Part shown: positions 44,035-52,712 of the stretch, in pieces
Layout of the letters: each line of letters opens with the position of its first letter
Numbering within the stretch: position 1 is the first letter of the stretch
DNA from: Faecalicatena contorta
GTDB lineage: Bacteria; Bacillota; Clostridia; Lachnospirales; Lachnospiraceae
Reading direction: 5' to 3'
Assembly: GCF_021531975.1 (NCBI RefSeq)
Contig: NZ_JAFBIY010000001.1
Coordinates: 310,001 to 374,000 of the forward strand
DNA length: 64,000 nt
The notes under the pieces: model-generated
The model's database searches: none
Told to the model about the DNA's origin: nothing
What the model saw: the letters and a program-made list of their open reading frames with translations, nothing else
Translations under genes and position numbers: made by a program

Positions 44035-45258
44035 ATGGGAATTTATGAAGAATTACAGGCGCGTGGCTTGATTGCGCAGGTAACAGATGAAGATGAGATC
44101 AGAGAGCTTGTGAATAACGGGAAGGCTACATTCTATATTGGGTTTGACCCGACTGCGGACAGTCTGCATGTTGGACATTTTATGGCGCTTTGTCTGATGA
44201 AGCGTCTGCAGGAAGCCGGCAACAAGCCGATTGCTCTGATTGGCGGCGGTACGGCCATGATCGGTGATCCGTCCGGAAGAACGGATATGCGTCAGATGAT
44301 GACAAAGGAGACAATTCAGCACAACTGTGACTGCTTTAAAAAGCAGATGAGTAAGTTCATTGATTTTTCAGATGGGAAAGCGCTTATGGTAAATAATGCG
44401 GACTGGCTGCTGGATCTGAATTATGTAGATGTGCTTCGTGAAGTTGGAGCGCATTTTTCCGTAAACCGTATGCTGACAGCAGAGTGCTATAAGCAGAGAA
44501 TGGAAAAGGGATTAAGCTTCCTTGAATTCAACTACATGATCATGCAGAGTTATGATTTCTATGCATTATACCAGAAATACGGATGTAACTTACAGTTTGG
44601 CGGCGATGACCAATGGAGTAATATGCTTGGTGGAACAGAGCTGATTCGTCGTAAACTTGGCAAGAATGCATCTGCAATGACAATTACACTTCTTCTGAAT
44701 TCGGAAGGTAAGAAGATGGGTAAGACACAGAGTGGTGCCGTATGGCTGGATCCGAATAAGACTTCTCCATTTGAGTTCTATCAGTACTGGAGAAATGTGG
44801 CGGATGCGGATGTATTAAAATGTATCCGTATGCTGACGTTCCTTCCATTAGAGGAAATTGATAAGATGGATGCATGGGAAGGTGCACAGCTTAACACAGC
44901 AAAAGAGATTCTCGCTTATGAATTGACTAAGTTAGTTCATGGAGAAGAAGAGGCTGAGAAAGCAAAGGAAGCAGCAAGAGCATTGTTCAGCCAGGGTGCG
45001 GCGGCAGATATGCCGACAACAGAACTGACAGATGAGGATCTTACAGATGGAAACATTGACATCCTGACTATGCTTGTAAAAAGCGGGCTTGTTCCGTCCA
45101 AGTCTGAAGCGCGCCGCGCTGTACAGCAGGGCGGAGTAGCCGTAAACGGAGATAAAGTAACAGACATCTATGCAACATTTGCCGGAGAAGATCTGCAGGG
45201 AGAGGGCGTTGTCTTAAAGAAAGGCAAGAAAAACTTCCGCAAGGTTGTAGTAAAATAA
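44035..45258 (+). CDS. tyrS: Tyrosyl-tRNA synthetase
   Basis: 407 aa class Ic synthetase. HVGH (45-48) is the HIGH motif, KMGKT near 230 the KMSKS loop (here KMGKT), and GGDDQWSN the tyrosine-binding site. The C-terminal 60 residues form an S4 RNA-binding domain ([20 protein letters not shown]). The ATG at 44035 lies 42 bp after the T-box terminator behind AAGGAG. Expression is set by the tyrosine T-box. It charges tRNA-Tyr. Confidence 0.97.
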   Translation: MGIYEELQARGLIAQVTDEDEIRELVNNGKATFYIGFDPTADSLHVGHFMALCLMKRLQEAGNKPIALIGGGTAMIGDPSGRTDMRQMMTKETIQHNCDCFKKQMSKFIDFSDGKALMVNNADWLLDLNYVDVLREVGAHFSVNRMLTAECYKQRMEKGLSFLEFNYMIMQSYDFYALYQKYGCNLQFGGDDQWSNMLGGTELIRRKLGKNASAMTITLLLNSEGKKMGKTQSGAVWLDPNKTSPFEFYQYWRNVADADVLKCIRMLTFLPLEEIDKMDAWEGAQLNTAKEILAYELTKLVHGEEEAEKAKEAARALFSQGAAADMPTTELTDEDLTDGNIDILTMLVKSGLVPSKSEARRAVQQGGVAVNGDKVTDIYATFAGEDLQGEGVVLKKGKKNFRKVVVK

Positions 45259-45266
45259 TAATTTTT

Positions 45267-45298
45267 GACCGCAGACCATCTGGCTCTGCGGTCTTTTT
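45267..45298 (+). terminator. Terminator after tyrS
   Basis: GACCGCAGA / TCTGCGGTC (9 bp) with a 9-nt loop and TTTTT. Confidence 0.9.
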
Positions 45299-45309
45299 CT
45301 GCGGCAGTC

Positions 45310-45338
45310 TTGACACATCGGGACAAGAACTTTATAGT
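45310..45338 (+). promoter_or_regulatory. Promoter of the flavoprotein-Rrf2 operon
   Basis: TTGACA, 17-nt spacer, TATAGT (45333-45338). 38 bp before the ATG. Confidence 0.7.
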
Positions 45339-45375
45339 GTAAATAGGGCAAAATGCCAAAAGGAGGAGATTGATC

Positions 45376-45882
45376 ATGGCATTTAAAGAAATAGCAATCG
45401 AGGATTTACAGCTGAACCCGTTTCAGAAGATTTCCAGGCAGTGGATGCTGATTACGGCAGGGGATGAGCTGGAAAGTAATACAATGACAGCGAGCTGGGG
45501 CGGCCTCGGAATTATGTGGGGCAAAAATGTTGCGACTGCTTATATTCGTCCGCAGCGTTATACGAAAGAATTTGTAGATAATAATGATATGTTTACATTG
45601 TCTTTCCTTCCGGAAGAGAAAAGAGAAGCATTAAATATCTGTGGCAGAGTATCCGGACGAGATGTAGAAGATAAGTGGGCTGAAGCAGGACTTCATCCAT
45701 ATTATGTTGACGGAACGACAGCTGTGGAAGAAGCAGAAATGGTGCTTGTATGTAAGAAGCTGTATGCGCAGGAAATGTATCCAGAATGCTTCATTGAAAC
45801 AGAATGTGATACGAAGTGGTATCCACAGGCAGATTATCATACAATGTATATTGCTGAGATTGTAAAGGTGTTGGTGAAATAA
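45376..45882 (+). CDS. Flavin reductase-like (FMN-binding) protein
   Basis: 168 aa with the flavin reductase fold: NPFQKISRQWMLITAG, NTMTASWGGLGIMWGKNVATAYIRPQRYT (substrate/FMN loop) and FTLSFLPEEKREALNICGRVSGRD. Enzymes of this group bind FMN and reduce it or act as small oxidoreductases; the partner is unknown. The ATG at 45376 follows AGGAGGAG. One base separates its stop from the Rrf2 gene, so the regulator is co-expressed and probably controls this operon in response to redox or Fe-S status. Confidence 0.85.
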   Translation: MAFKEIAIEDLQLNPFQKISRQWMLITAGDELESNTMTASWGGLGIMWGKNVATAYIRPQRYTKEFVDNNDMFTLSFLPEEKREALNICGRVSGRDVEDKWAEAGLHPYYVDGTTAVEEAEMVLVCKKLYAQEMYPECFIETECDTKWYPQADYHTMYIAEIVKVLVK

Positions 45883-45883
45883 T

Positions 45884-46309
45884 ATGAAGATATCAACAAA
45901 AGGCCGGTATGCACTGCGGATCATGATTGATCTTGCAGAGCATGGAAAGGGAGAGTACATCCGTCTGAAAGATATTTCGGAAAGGCAGGGAATCACTCTC
46001 AAATATATGGAGCAGATTATGCCCATGCTTACAAAAGCAGGATATGTCAGAAGTTATCGGGGAAATAATGGAGGATATATGCTGGCACATGAGCCGGAAT
46101 TCTATACAGCAGGTGATATCCTTCGGACGACAGAGGGAAGCCTTGCTCCGATACCATGCCTTGAGGATGTTCCGAACCGATGTGAAAGACAGGATCAGTG
46201 CCGTACGCTGAAATTCTGGGAAGGATTATCAAAGGTAATTGATGAGTATGTAGACAGTGTTACGCTGGCAGATCTGGCAGAAAATGCAGATTCCATGTAT
46301 TATATTTAA
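45884..46309 (+). CDS. Rrf2 family regulator, IscR-like
   Basis: 141 aa. MKISTKGRYALRIMIDLAEH and the winged helix (LKDISERQGITLKYMEQIMPMLTKAGYVRSYRGNNGG) are standard Rrf2. Three Cys at 92, 100 and 106 (CLEDVPNRC...C) match the spacing of Fe-S ligands in IscR/NsrR-type members and argue against the cysteine-free CymR type. It probably senses Fe-S or redox state. It starts one base after the flavoprotein gene and ends before a strong terminator. Confidence 0.9.
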   Translation: MKISTKGRYALRIMIDLAEHGKGEYIRLKDISERQGITLKYMEQIMPMLTKAGYVRSYRGNNGGYMLAHEPEFYTAGDILRTTEGSLAPIPCLEDVPNRCERQDQCRTLKFWEGLSKVIDEYVDSVTLADLAENADSMYYI

Positions 46310-46318
46310 ACCAATAAA

Positions 46319-46350
46319 AGAGCCACGCCTGTGAAGGTGTGGCTCTTTTT
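46319..46350 (+). terminator. Terminator after the Rrf2 gene
   Basis: 12-bp stem AGAGCCACGCCT / AGGTGTGGCTCT (one G-T pair), GTGA loop, TTTT. The remaining gap to 46576 holds only a doubtful 25-codon ORF on the minus strand. Confidence 0.9.
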
Positions 46351-46380
46351 CCTCTCGTGACTGCATATCAAAGCTTTATA

Positions 46381-46458
46381 TTAAAGTTTCTCTATAAATA
46401 CGGTCAAAGCGGTTTCTGATGTAAAGTACTCTTTCAGAGCTGATAAAAACTTCCGCAT
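46381..46458 (-). CDS. Doubtful 25-aa ORF
   Basis: Reads MRKFLSALKEYFTSETALTV followed by FIEKL, with GAAGGGACATATA before the ATG. Amphipathic-looking helix. No homologue known to me; too short for confidence. It lies between the Rrf2 terminator and the macrodomain gene. Confidence 0.2.
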   Translation of the reverse strand: MRKFLSALKEYFTSETALTVFIEKL

Positions 46459-46576
46459 TATATGTCCCTTCTTTCGTTCCTTTTTATCCGTAAAAACAGT
46501 ATCACTAAAAGTTATATCTGTAAAGATAAAAAATTAACAAAGAAAAAGGGAAATACGGCATATATTTGTGCAGAAT

Positions 46577-47074
46577 TTAGCATTTTAATGCTGTATCATA
46601 AAAGGACTTTGTTATCGTATCAAAACAGACAATCTGTACGTCCATATCCGTATGTGTAGATAAGAAATGTTGGATTGTCTGAACAGCGATAACAGAAGCC
46701 TTTTCTAACGGAAAATGATAGATTCCTGTGCTGATTGACGGGAATGCTACCGATTGGCAGTTATATTCTGCAGCCAGTCTGAGGCAGTTCTCATAGCAGT
46801 TCTTAAGTAGTGTTTCTTCATCATGTTCTCCGCCTCGCCATATCGGTCCAGGTGTATGGATCACATATTTTGCCGGCAGATGATAGCCTTTTGTTATTTT
46901 TGCCTCGCCGGTTTTACAGCCGTTAAGCGTCCGGCATTCAGCCAGAAGCTCCGGACCGGCGGCTCTGTGAATTGCTCCGTCTACGCCGCCTCCGCCGAGA
47001 AGGCTGGTATTTGCCGCATTTACGATAGCATCTACATGTGCTTTTGTAATATCTCCCAATATGACTTTCAACAT
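46577..47074 (-). CDS. Macrodomain protein (O-acetyl-ADP-ribose deacetylase, YmdB-like)
   Basis: 165 aa single macrodomain. [18 protein letters not shown] (19-36) is the ADP-ribose binding and catalytic loop of the MacroD/YmdB class, and [15 protein letters not shown] the phosphate loop. It removes ADP-ribose from proteins or hydrolyses O-acetyl-ADP-ribose. Single gene on the minus strand, 59 bp after the GH13 gene; no NAD-dependent partner (sirtuin or ADP-ribosyltransferase) is adjacent. Confidence 0.93.
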   Translation of the reverse strand: MLKVILGDITKAHVDAIVNAANTSLLGGGGVDGAIHRAAGPELLAECRTLNGCKTGEAKITKGYHLPAKYVIHTPGPIWRGGEHDEETLLKNCYENCLRLAAEYNCQSVAFPSISTGIYHFPLEKASVIAVQTIQHFLSTHTDMDVQIVCFDTITKSFYDTALKC

Positions 47075-47133
47075 AATTAATCCCCCGTTGTTTTATTCTT
47101 GAATCAATACGAATTATCTTTACCAGGAGGTTC

Positions 47134-48441
47134 CTATATCTTCAGATATTGCACACTGTATGGCGGAAGCTCCAGACTGCCATTCATCTGTACCGATGCT
47201 CTGGTAATCAGTTCTTCTGCTTCTCCATGCAGATCTTGATGCCATGCGGTATATGTCTGGTCAGAAGCGTTGACTGCTACCAGTACACGTTCTTTGTCTG
47301 TGCATCTTTCAAGGACAAGCTGATGATTCTGGATTAAGACATTTCGGTAGGAACCATTGCACAGAGCATCACTGTTCTGGCGAATATAAATCAGGCGTTT
47401 GATATAATCAGTCAGTTCGTTTGGCTTTGGCTCTTCAAAACAGGGTCTGAGTGCATAGTCATTGTCTGGTGCTTTTACGCCTTCTTCCCCCCATTCACTT
47501 CCATAGTAAAGACAAGGTACGCCCGGCATGCCAAGGAGAAGCCCGTAAGCCAGAGGGATGTGGCTTTTATTTGTTAAGATACTCGCCAGTCTTGTGACAT
47601 CATGATTGTCCACAAAGGTCATCAGATGTTTTCCCCGATAGATGCACCATGGGTCGGCGCCAAACTGTCGATGCAGGGAGTGGGCAATCTCAAAAAGATT
47701 CATAGAATTAAAACTTGAGAAAATGCCCTTGTAGCATTCGTAATTTGTGCAGCTGTGTAGCATTTCATCATTCACGATTCGGTTGTAATCGCCGAACAGT
47801 ACTTCGCCGATCAGCGCAAAATCCGGTTTCAGTTCCTGTACATATGAACGCAGCCTGCGCATGAAATCAGGTTCCAGACAATATGCAACATCCAGACGCA
47901 GACCATCGATATCGAATTCATCAACCCAGAACCTGATACATTCCAGGAGATAGTCCACAACAGCAGGATTCTTAAGGTTCAGCTTTACCAGTTCATAGTG
48001 CCCTTCCCAGCCTTCATACCAGAATCCGTCATCATAGCAGCTGTTTCCGTCAAAACTGATGTGGAACCAGTCTTTGTACGGGGAATCCCATTTCTTTTCC
48101 TGCACATCCTGAAAAGCCCAGAATCCGCGCCCTACATGGTTGAAAACGCCATCCAGGACAACCTTTACATCATGCTCGTGAAGAACTTTGCTTACTTCGG
48201 TAAAATCGGCATTGGTTCCAAGCCTGCAATCGATTTTTTTGAAGTCTCTGGTATCGTAACCATGGTTGTCAGATTCAAAAATCGGATTGAGAAGGATGGA
48301 ATTTACCCCCAGCTCTTTTAAATAATCTGCCCAATCTATGAGCTTGCGGATCCGAGGGATACAGACCCCGTCATTATGAACGGGTGCACCGCAGAATCCG
48401 ATTGGATAAATCTGATAAAAAACACTGTTATAAGCCCACAT
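47134..48441 (-). CDS. GH13 alpha-amylase family glycosidase
   Basis: 435 aa, short for the family and cytoplasmic (no signal peptide). LDGVFNHVG is region I, GLRLDVA region II with nucleophile Asp184, IGEV region III with acid/base Glu213 and FVDNHD region IV with Asp281. PYKDWFHI and GCEGHYELVKLN-like text (here WEGHYELVKLNLKNP) resemble neopullulanase/cyclomaltodextrinase-type catalytic domains, but the N-terminal starch-binding domain of those enzymes is missing. It likely degrades intracellular maltodextrins or glycogen-derived chains. Confidence 0.88.
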   Translation of the reverse strand: MWAYNSVFYQIYPIGFCGAPVHNDGVCIPRIRKLIDWADYLKELGVNSILLNPIFESDNHGYDTRDFKKIDCRLGTNADFTEVSKVLHEHDVKVVLDGVFNHVGRGFWAFQDVQEKKWDSPYKDWFHISFDGNSCYDDGFWYEGWEGHYELVKLNLKNPAVVDYLLECIRFWVDEFDIDGLRLDVAYCLEPDFMRRLRSYVQELKPDFALIGEVLFGDYNRIVNDEMLHSCTNYECYKGIFSSFNSMNLFEIAHSLHRQFGADPWCIYRGKHLMTFVDNHDVTRLASILTNKSHIPLAYGLLLGMPGVPCLYYGSEWGEEGVKAPDNDYALRPCFEEPKPNELTDYIKRLIYIRQNSDALCNGSYRNVLIQNHQLVLERCTDKERVLVAVNASDQTYTAWHQDLHGEAEELITRASVQMNGSLELPPYSVQYLKI

Positions 48442-48459
48442 ATCATGTCCTCTCTTTCT

Positions 48460-49812
48460 TTATACCTTCATTATATAGTGTTTCTTCAGGAAATGCAAAA
48501 ACCACACCAGAAGAATAATGCCCTTAAAAATACTGGAAATGGTGATGCTCCACCAGATACCATTCAGCCCTAATGTAGTCTGTGTCAGAAAAAGTGCAAG
48601 CGGTATCCGCATGGCAGTAAAGACGGTACCGGTAATGGAAGGAGGAATGGTATGTCCGCATCCGGAAAATGCACCGGAAGTAGTAATCTCCACGCTCATA
48701 AAAAGCTGTGAAACACCCAAAATCATCAGATAATCAACGCCCAGTGGAATGACATTTTTTTCCGTAATGAAAATACGAAAGATAGGAGCCGGACAGAAAA
48801 TGAGGAGAGCAGTGCAGAAAACTCCCCATATCAGTACGATCCCCATTGCGGAAAAGTAACCGCGGCAGGCTCTCTGGCGGTTGCCTGCCCCATGGTTCTG
48901 CGCGACAAATGAATTTACGGCAGCGGCAAAACCGTCTGCTGTCATCCATGAAATGGATTCGATCTGTGAACCTACTTTCTGCACGGCAATAGCAGCATCT
49001 CCATATCCTGCAACCATACGGGCGATGACCATGGATATTCCGGTAAACAACATATTCTGCACAGATGTCGGAAGTCCGATCGCAATGATTGCCCGAAGTT
49101 CGGAAATGCAGGGAATGCTCCGAAGAGACATATTCCGGAGCACGAGAGTATCTTTTGATGCAAAATAAATAAACATTAAAGTAACGATAAACTGTGCACC
49201 GACAGTGGCGATTGCTGCTCCCATGACATGAAGCCGTGGAAACGGACCTATGCCAAAGATCAGTAAAGGATCAAGAATGATATTTATTACAAGACCTACT
49301 GTGGTTGCCAGAAAAGCATTCCGGCTATTTCCCATTGCAGTAAAAATGCCGGTAAATGTCTGATTTAGAAAAGAAAACACAACAAACCCGCAGGCAATCT
49401 GCAGGTAGATCATGGCGTCGCGTATGACAGCAGGGCTGTTCAGTTTGAAAAAATAAATAAGTGGTCCTTTGAAAACGACACAAATAAGACCATATATGAT
49501 TCCGAGAAACGCAGTAAGCTTAAGAGCATTTGCAGCGTGGGCGGATGCCTTTTGTGACTGTCCGGAACCAAGAGCATGTCCTACGTTTACCTGTCCGCCC
49601 ATTTTAGCAAGAGCGGCAAGCCCGTTAGAGAGCCACATATACATTCCGGCAGCGCCGACAGACGCTACAGCATCGCTTCCTATGCGCCCGATCCAGATCA
49701 TGTCGGTCAGATTGTAAGCCATCTGTATGAGAGATGTTGCCATAATAGGGATGGCAAGTCTCGTAAGAGAAGACATTACAGGACCGTTTAATAAATCAAT
49801 GTTTTTTTTCAT
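48460..49812 (-). CDS. MATE family efflux transporter (NorM/DinF-like)
   Basis: 450 aa with about 12 membrane helices. IPIMATSLIQMAYNLTDMIWIG is the conserved first MatE segment, and FVAQNHGAGNRQRACRGYF the start of the second half (QNxGAxxxxRA). Cation-coupled export of drugs or metabolites is expected. The ATG at 49812 lies behind AGGAGT; an upstream in-frame ATG lacks a ribosome binding site. 18 bp upstream of the GH13 gene, with which it may be co-transcribed. Not closely similar to the MATE protein at 16633. Confidence 0.88.
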   Translation of the reverse strand: MKKNIDLLNGPVMSSLTRLAIPIMATSLIQMAYNLTDMIWIGRIGSDAVASVGAAGMYMWLSNGLAALAKMGGQVNVGHALGSGQSQKASAHAANALKLTAFLGIIYGLICVVFKGPLIYFFKLNSPAVIRDAMIYLQIACGFVVFSFLNQTFTGIFTAMGNSRNAFLATTVGLVINIILDPLLIFGIGPFPRLHVMGAAIATVGAQFIVTLMFIYFASKDTLVLRNMSLRSIPCISELRAIIAIGLPTSVQNMLFTGISMVIARMVAGYGDAAIAVQKVGSQIESISWMTADGFAAAVNSFVAQNHGAGNRQRACRGYFSAMGIVLIWGVFCTALLIFCPAPIFRIFITEKNVIPLGVDYLMILGVSQLFMSVEITTSGAFSGCGHTIPPSITGTVFTAMRIPLALFLTQTTLGLNGIWWSITISSIFKGIILLVWFLHFLKKHYIMKV

Positions 49813-49904
49813 ATTAATAAGACTCCTGTCAATAAACAAACCAAATCGAAGATATTATAGCACATTTTTCAGTAAAAATAAGGCTTAAAAACGCGAAAAA
49901 ACAG

Positions 49905-49933
49905 TTGACATGAAGAAATGCATATAATATAAT
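49905..49933 (+). promoter_or_regulatory. Promoter of rplM-rpsI
   Basis: Perfect TTGACA (49905-49910) and TATAAT (49928-49933), 17-nt spacer. The 100-nt untranslated leader that follows could hold an L13-type autoregulatory structure, but I cannot confirm a fold. Confidence 0.8.
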
Positions 49934-50040
49934 ATAGCAATATGACAAAAGGAGAAACAGCACGTAACCAAAGCCCCGGAGACTTGCTGATTTCGATATA
50001 ATTATCATGAAAATGTTAATGATTCACAGGAGGTAAACCA

Positions 50041-50469
50041 ATGAAGACTTATATGGCTAATCCAGATAAGATTGAAAGAAAATGGTATGTAGTTGACGCT
50101 GCGGGATATACATTAGGACGCCTTGCATCAGAAGTAGCTAAGGTTTTAAGAGGAAAGAACAAGCCAGAGTTCACACCACATGTTGACACTGGTGATTATG
50201 TAATCGTTGTAAATGCTGAGAAGATTAAAGTAACTGGTAAGAAGATGAACCAGAAAGTTTACTATCATCACTCAGATTATGTAGGAGGAATGAAAGAGAC
50301 TACATTAGCAGAGATGATGGACAAGAAACCAGAGAGAGTTATCGAACTTGCTGTAAAGGGAATGCTTCCAAAAGGACCTTTAGGAAGATCAATGATTAAG
50401 AAACTTCATGTATATGCCGGACCAGATCATGAGCAGCAGGCTCAGAAGCCGGTAGAACTGAAATTTTAA
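50041..50469 (+). CDS. rplM: Ribosomal protein L13
   Basis: 142 aa, the standard L13 length. [28 protein letters not shown] and the [31 protein letters not shown] end are diagnostic. Component of the large ribosomal subunit. AGGAGG lies before the ATG. First gene of the conserved rplM-rpsI operon; strong codon bias as expected. Confidence 0.98.
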   Translation: MKTYMANPDKIERKWYVVDAAGYTLGRLASEVAKVLRGKNKPEFTPHVDTGDYVIVVNAEKIKVTGKKMNQKVYYHHSDYVGGMKETTLAEMMDKKPERVIELAVKGMLPKGPLGRSMIKKLHVYAGPDHEQQAQKPVELKF

Positions 50470-50495
50470 GGAAAGGTTGAAAGGAGGACATTACA

Positions 50496-50888
50496 GTGGC
50501 TAAGACAAAATTCTACGGAACAGGAAGAAGAAAAAAATCAGTAGCAAGAGTATATTTAGTACCAGGTACAGGTAACATCACTATCAACAAAAGAGATATC
50601 GATGAGTATCTTGGACTTGAAACATTAAAAGTTGTTGTACGTCAGCCGTTAGCAGCAACAGATACAGAAGGAAAATTCGATGTAATCGTTAACGTAAAAG
50701 GTGGAGGATACACAGGACAGGCCGGAGCAATCCGTCATGGTATCGCAAGAGCACTCCTTCAGGCAGATCCAGAGTACAGACCAGTTCTTAAGAAAGCTGG
50801 ATTCTTAACTCGTGATCCACGTATGAAAGAACGTAAGAAATACGGTCTCAAAGCAGCTCGTAGAGCACCACAGTTCAGCAAACGTTAA
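50496..50888 (+). CDS. rpsI: Ribosomal protein S9
   Basis: 130 aa small-subunit protein. [20 protein letters not shown] is the N-terminal signature, [15 protein letters not shown] the central motif and the basic tail ends in [12 protein letters not shown], which reaches the P-site tRNA. It starts with GTG behind AAGGAGG, 26 bp after rplM. Downstream lie two hairpins and then leader array B, so read-through from this strong operon could feed the array. Confidence 0.98.
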   Translation: MAKTKFYGTGRRKKSVARVYLVPGTGNITINKRDIDEYLGLETLKVVVRQPLAATDTEGKFDVIVNVKGGGYTGQAGAIRHGIARALLQADPEYRPVLKKAGFLTRDPRMKERKKYGLKAARRAPQFSKR

Positions 50889-50910
50889 TTTGGAGCGGAG
50901 CGACAACGAG

Positions 50911-50990
50911 AGAAAACGAAGTTTTCTCGAGTTTATTTCAAAACTATCAAAAAGAATTATGTCCCGGAAGTTCAGGCTTCCGGGATTTCT
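50911..50990 (+). terminator. Terminator region after rpsI (two hairpins)
   Basis: First hairpin GAGAAAAC-GAA-GTTTTCTC (50911-50929); second CCCGGAAG-TTCAGG-CTTCCGGG (50963-50984) followed by ATTTCTTC. Only the second resembles an intrinsic terminator and its U tract is broken, so read-through is plausible. Confidence 0.6.
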
Positions 50991-51007
50991 TCATCCTTGG
51001 TCAAAGA

Positions 51008-51326
51008 GTGACCACAAATCACAAAAATTCCAAGCAAGTCATCCAATTCGAGGTCAAAGGATGACCGCAATCTCAGAAATCCTCCATCAAGTCACCCAAT
51101 TCAAGGTTAAAGGATGACCGCAAATCACAAAAGTTTCAAAGAAGTCACCTTATCTGAACGAAAAGGATGACCGCAATCTCAGAAATCCTCCATCAAGTCA
51201 CCCAATTCAAGGTTAAAGGATGACCGCAAATCACAAAAGTTTCAAAGAAGTCACCTTATCTGAACGAAAAGGATGACCGCAATCTCAAAAAATTCCAAAC
51301 AAGTCAATTAGAAAAGGAGAATCGTC
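51008..51326 (+). repeat. Periodic leader array B: six coupled 18-codon-spaced minicistrons, 53-nt period
   Basis: Start codons at 51008 (GTG), 51061, 51114, 51167, 51220 and 51273 (ATG) are exactly 53 nt apart; the nuclease B ATG at 51327 comes 54 nt later. Units 2-5 are preceded by AAAGG and joined by ATGA stop/start overlaps. Peptides: MTTNHKNSKQVIQFEVKG, then MTAISEILHQVTQFKVKG and MTANHKSFKEVTLSERKG, these two repeated once, then MTAISKNSKQVN. Units 2-3 and 4-5 are an exact 106-nt tandem duplication. The last unit stops at TAG and AAAAGGAG follows for the nuclease. Confidence 0.8.
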
Positions 51327-52118
51327 ATGTATGGTTTAAAGCAAATGCTTTTACAAGAGCAAAAATATTTGGAGGACCTGATTATAAAAACGAAAGAAGG
51401 TTTGTCCATAGTGCCGGAGGGACATCTTAGAATCTCAAAGGATAAAAGTAAAGTACGTTATTACCATTGTGTGAATGATCGCTATGGTACATACATATCA
51501 AAGGCAGATGAGCAATTGCCGAAACAGTTGGCACAAAAAACATATTACATGGAAGTAGCAAAAAGGGCAGAGAAAAGGCTAAATCAAATTAAGAAAATTA
51601 CAAAGGATTATTTAGATGATGAGATTGAGGAGCTTTTCACATCTTTGCATGTAGACAGGCAAGCTCTTGTTACGCCTGTAGAGCCAACATGGAATCAGAT
51701 AGTTACCAGGTGGTATGAAGAAGAATATCAAGGAAAAGAATTTCAAGAAGGAACAGTAGGGATTCTTACAGAAAAAGGCGAACGTGTAAGATCGAAGTCA
51801 GAGAAAATTCTTGCAGATTTCTTTTATAAAAGAAACATACTTTACAAATATGAAAAGCCTTTGTATTTGAAAGGATATGGGACGGTATATCCGGATTTTA
51901 CATTTTTGTCAAAGAAGCTTGGACAAGAAATCTATTGGGAACATGAGGGGATGATGGATAAACCAGAATATGCCAGGACGGCAGTGCGAAAAATAGGATC
52001 TTATCAAAAAAATGGGATTTATCCGGGAGAACGTTTGATATTAACATTTGAAACGGAGCAGAATGTATTGAATTCAAACAACATAGAGGGATTGGTAAAG
52101 AAGTATTTGGAGCATTGA
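51327..52118 (+). CDS. Nuclease-like protein B, PD-(D/E)XK signature
   Basis: 263 aa paralogue of the protein at 12370-13188. Shared blocks: PEGHLR...YYH...YISK in the helical N-terminal half; GERVRSKSEKILAD (Glu159), YPDF (Asp190) and YWEHEGMMD (Glu205) in the C-terminal half; and a GIYPGERLIL strand near the end. Distances between the three acidic residues are identical in both. This pattern fits a PD-(D/E)XK nuclease, similar to modules I recall attached to helicases, but His replaces the usual Lys, so activity is uncertain. AAAAGGAG precedes the ATG. Preceded by array B; not linked to restriction or CRISPR genes. Confidence 0.72.
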   Translation: MYGLKQMLLQEQKYLEDLIIKTKEGLSIVPEGHLRISKDKSKVRYYHCVNDRYGTYISKADEQLPKQLAQKTYYMEVAKRAEKRLNQIKKITKDYLDDEIEELFTSLHVDRQALVTPVEPTWNQIVTRWYEEEYQGKEFQEGTVGILTEKGERVRSKSEKILADFFYKRNILYKYEKPLYLKGYGTVYPDFTFLSKKLGQEIYWEHEGMMDKPEYARTAVRKIGSYQKNGIYPGERLILTFETEQNVLNSNNIEGLVKKYLEH

Positions 52119-52577
52119 AGGGAAAGATAGTATGCATAAATCCTTATATATAAAAAGGCCGCCCCTCACCGATACCTGGCTATGAAGAGGAGTACTGTGG
52201 GTTTGCAACGTCTATGCAAAAAAATACTGCAACTATGCGGTTAAATATCAAATGAATACTATCGCATAATTTTTATAATAGTATTTTATATCCCACACCA
52301 CAAGACGAAGTGGTCCCAGAATCATTTCATTGTGAATTCGACCCGAGTATTGTGTTTGGAATTGCAGATATTGGAGTGGAAGCAAAATTGCAATGTAACG
52401 AAAGATTTGTTGATTGAAGGGCTCCGCATTGGTTGAGGGGAGTTTCTTGTTGCATAATACAAAAAGCTAGATATCCGCAAAGTCATATTTTATGGGCTTC
52501 CACAGTTTCGCGAACGTTAATCATTCGTTCGAGGCTACGCAATTTTATACTACTCAGAACGCTACAGGACATTTGTC
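52119..52577. other. Degenerate, apparently non-coding stretch with gene debris
   Basis: No intact gene. A GGCCGCCCC segment lies at the start. The frame at 52256-52417 is open but headless. Further on there are short open pieces interrupted by stops (for example a frame reading RGYAILYYSERYRTF that runs into the frame of the YkgJ-like gene). Base composition is uneven compared with neighbours. It looks like a scar of decayed or inserted DNA next to nuclease B. Confidence 0.5.
52256..52417 (+). pseudogene. Headless coding remnant
   Basis: Open frame of 53 codons without a start, bounded upstream by TGA. The text includes YPTPQDEVVPESFHCEFD and ends GIADIGVEAKLQCNERFVD, which reads like the C-terminus of a real protein. 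Source gene not recognised. Confidence 0.3.
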
Positions 52578-52712
52578 TTGGGAGGTTTGTTATTTCTTTG
52601 GGGAGAGGTTTGTGGTAAAATTATTTATATGGGATGTGAGATGACTCTCGCTTCTATAAGTGGTGAGAAACAAACTAGTATCAATGGTGTGAGTTTAGAA
52701 AGCAGAAAGGAT

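Noticed and set aside
50890-51117. 75-aa protein after rpsI
   Set aside because: The frame crosses two terminator-like hairpins and only its last 18 codons coincide with a unit of the array; no start signal supports the long form.
51002-51320. CRISPR array
   Set aside because: Repeats are directly adjacent with a 53-nt period and no unique spacers, and no cas genes are near; the units read as phased minicistrons.
52500-52530. Second SOS box (CGAACG...CGTTCG)
   Set aside because: Spacing between half-sites is 9 rather than 4 nt and no promoter or DNA-repair gene follows.
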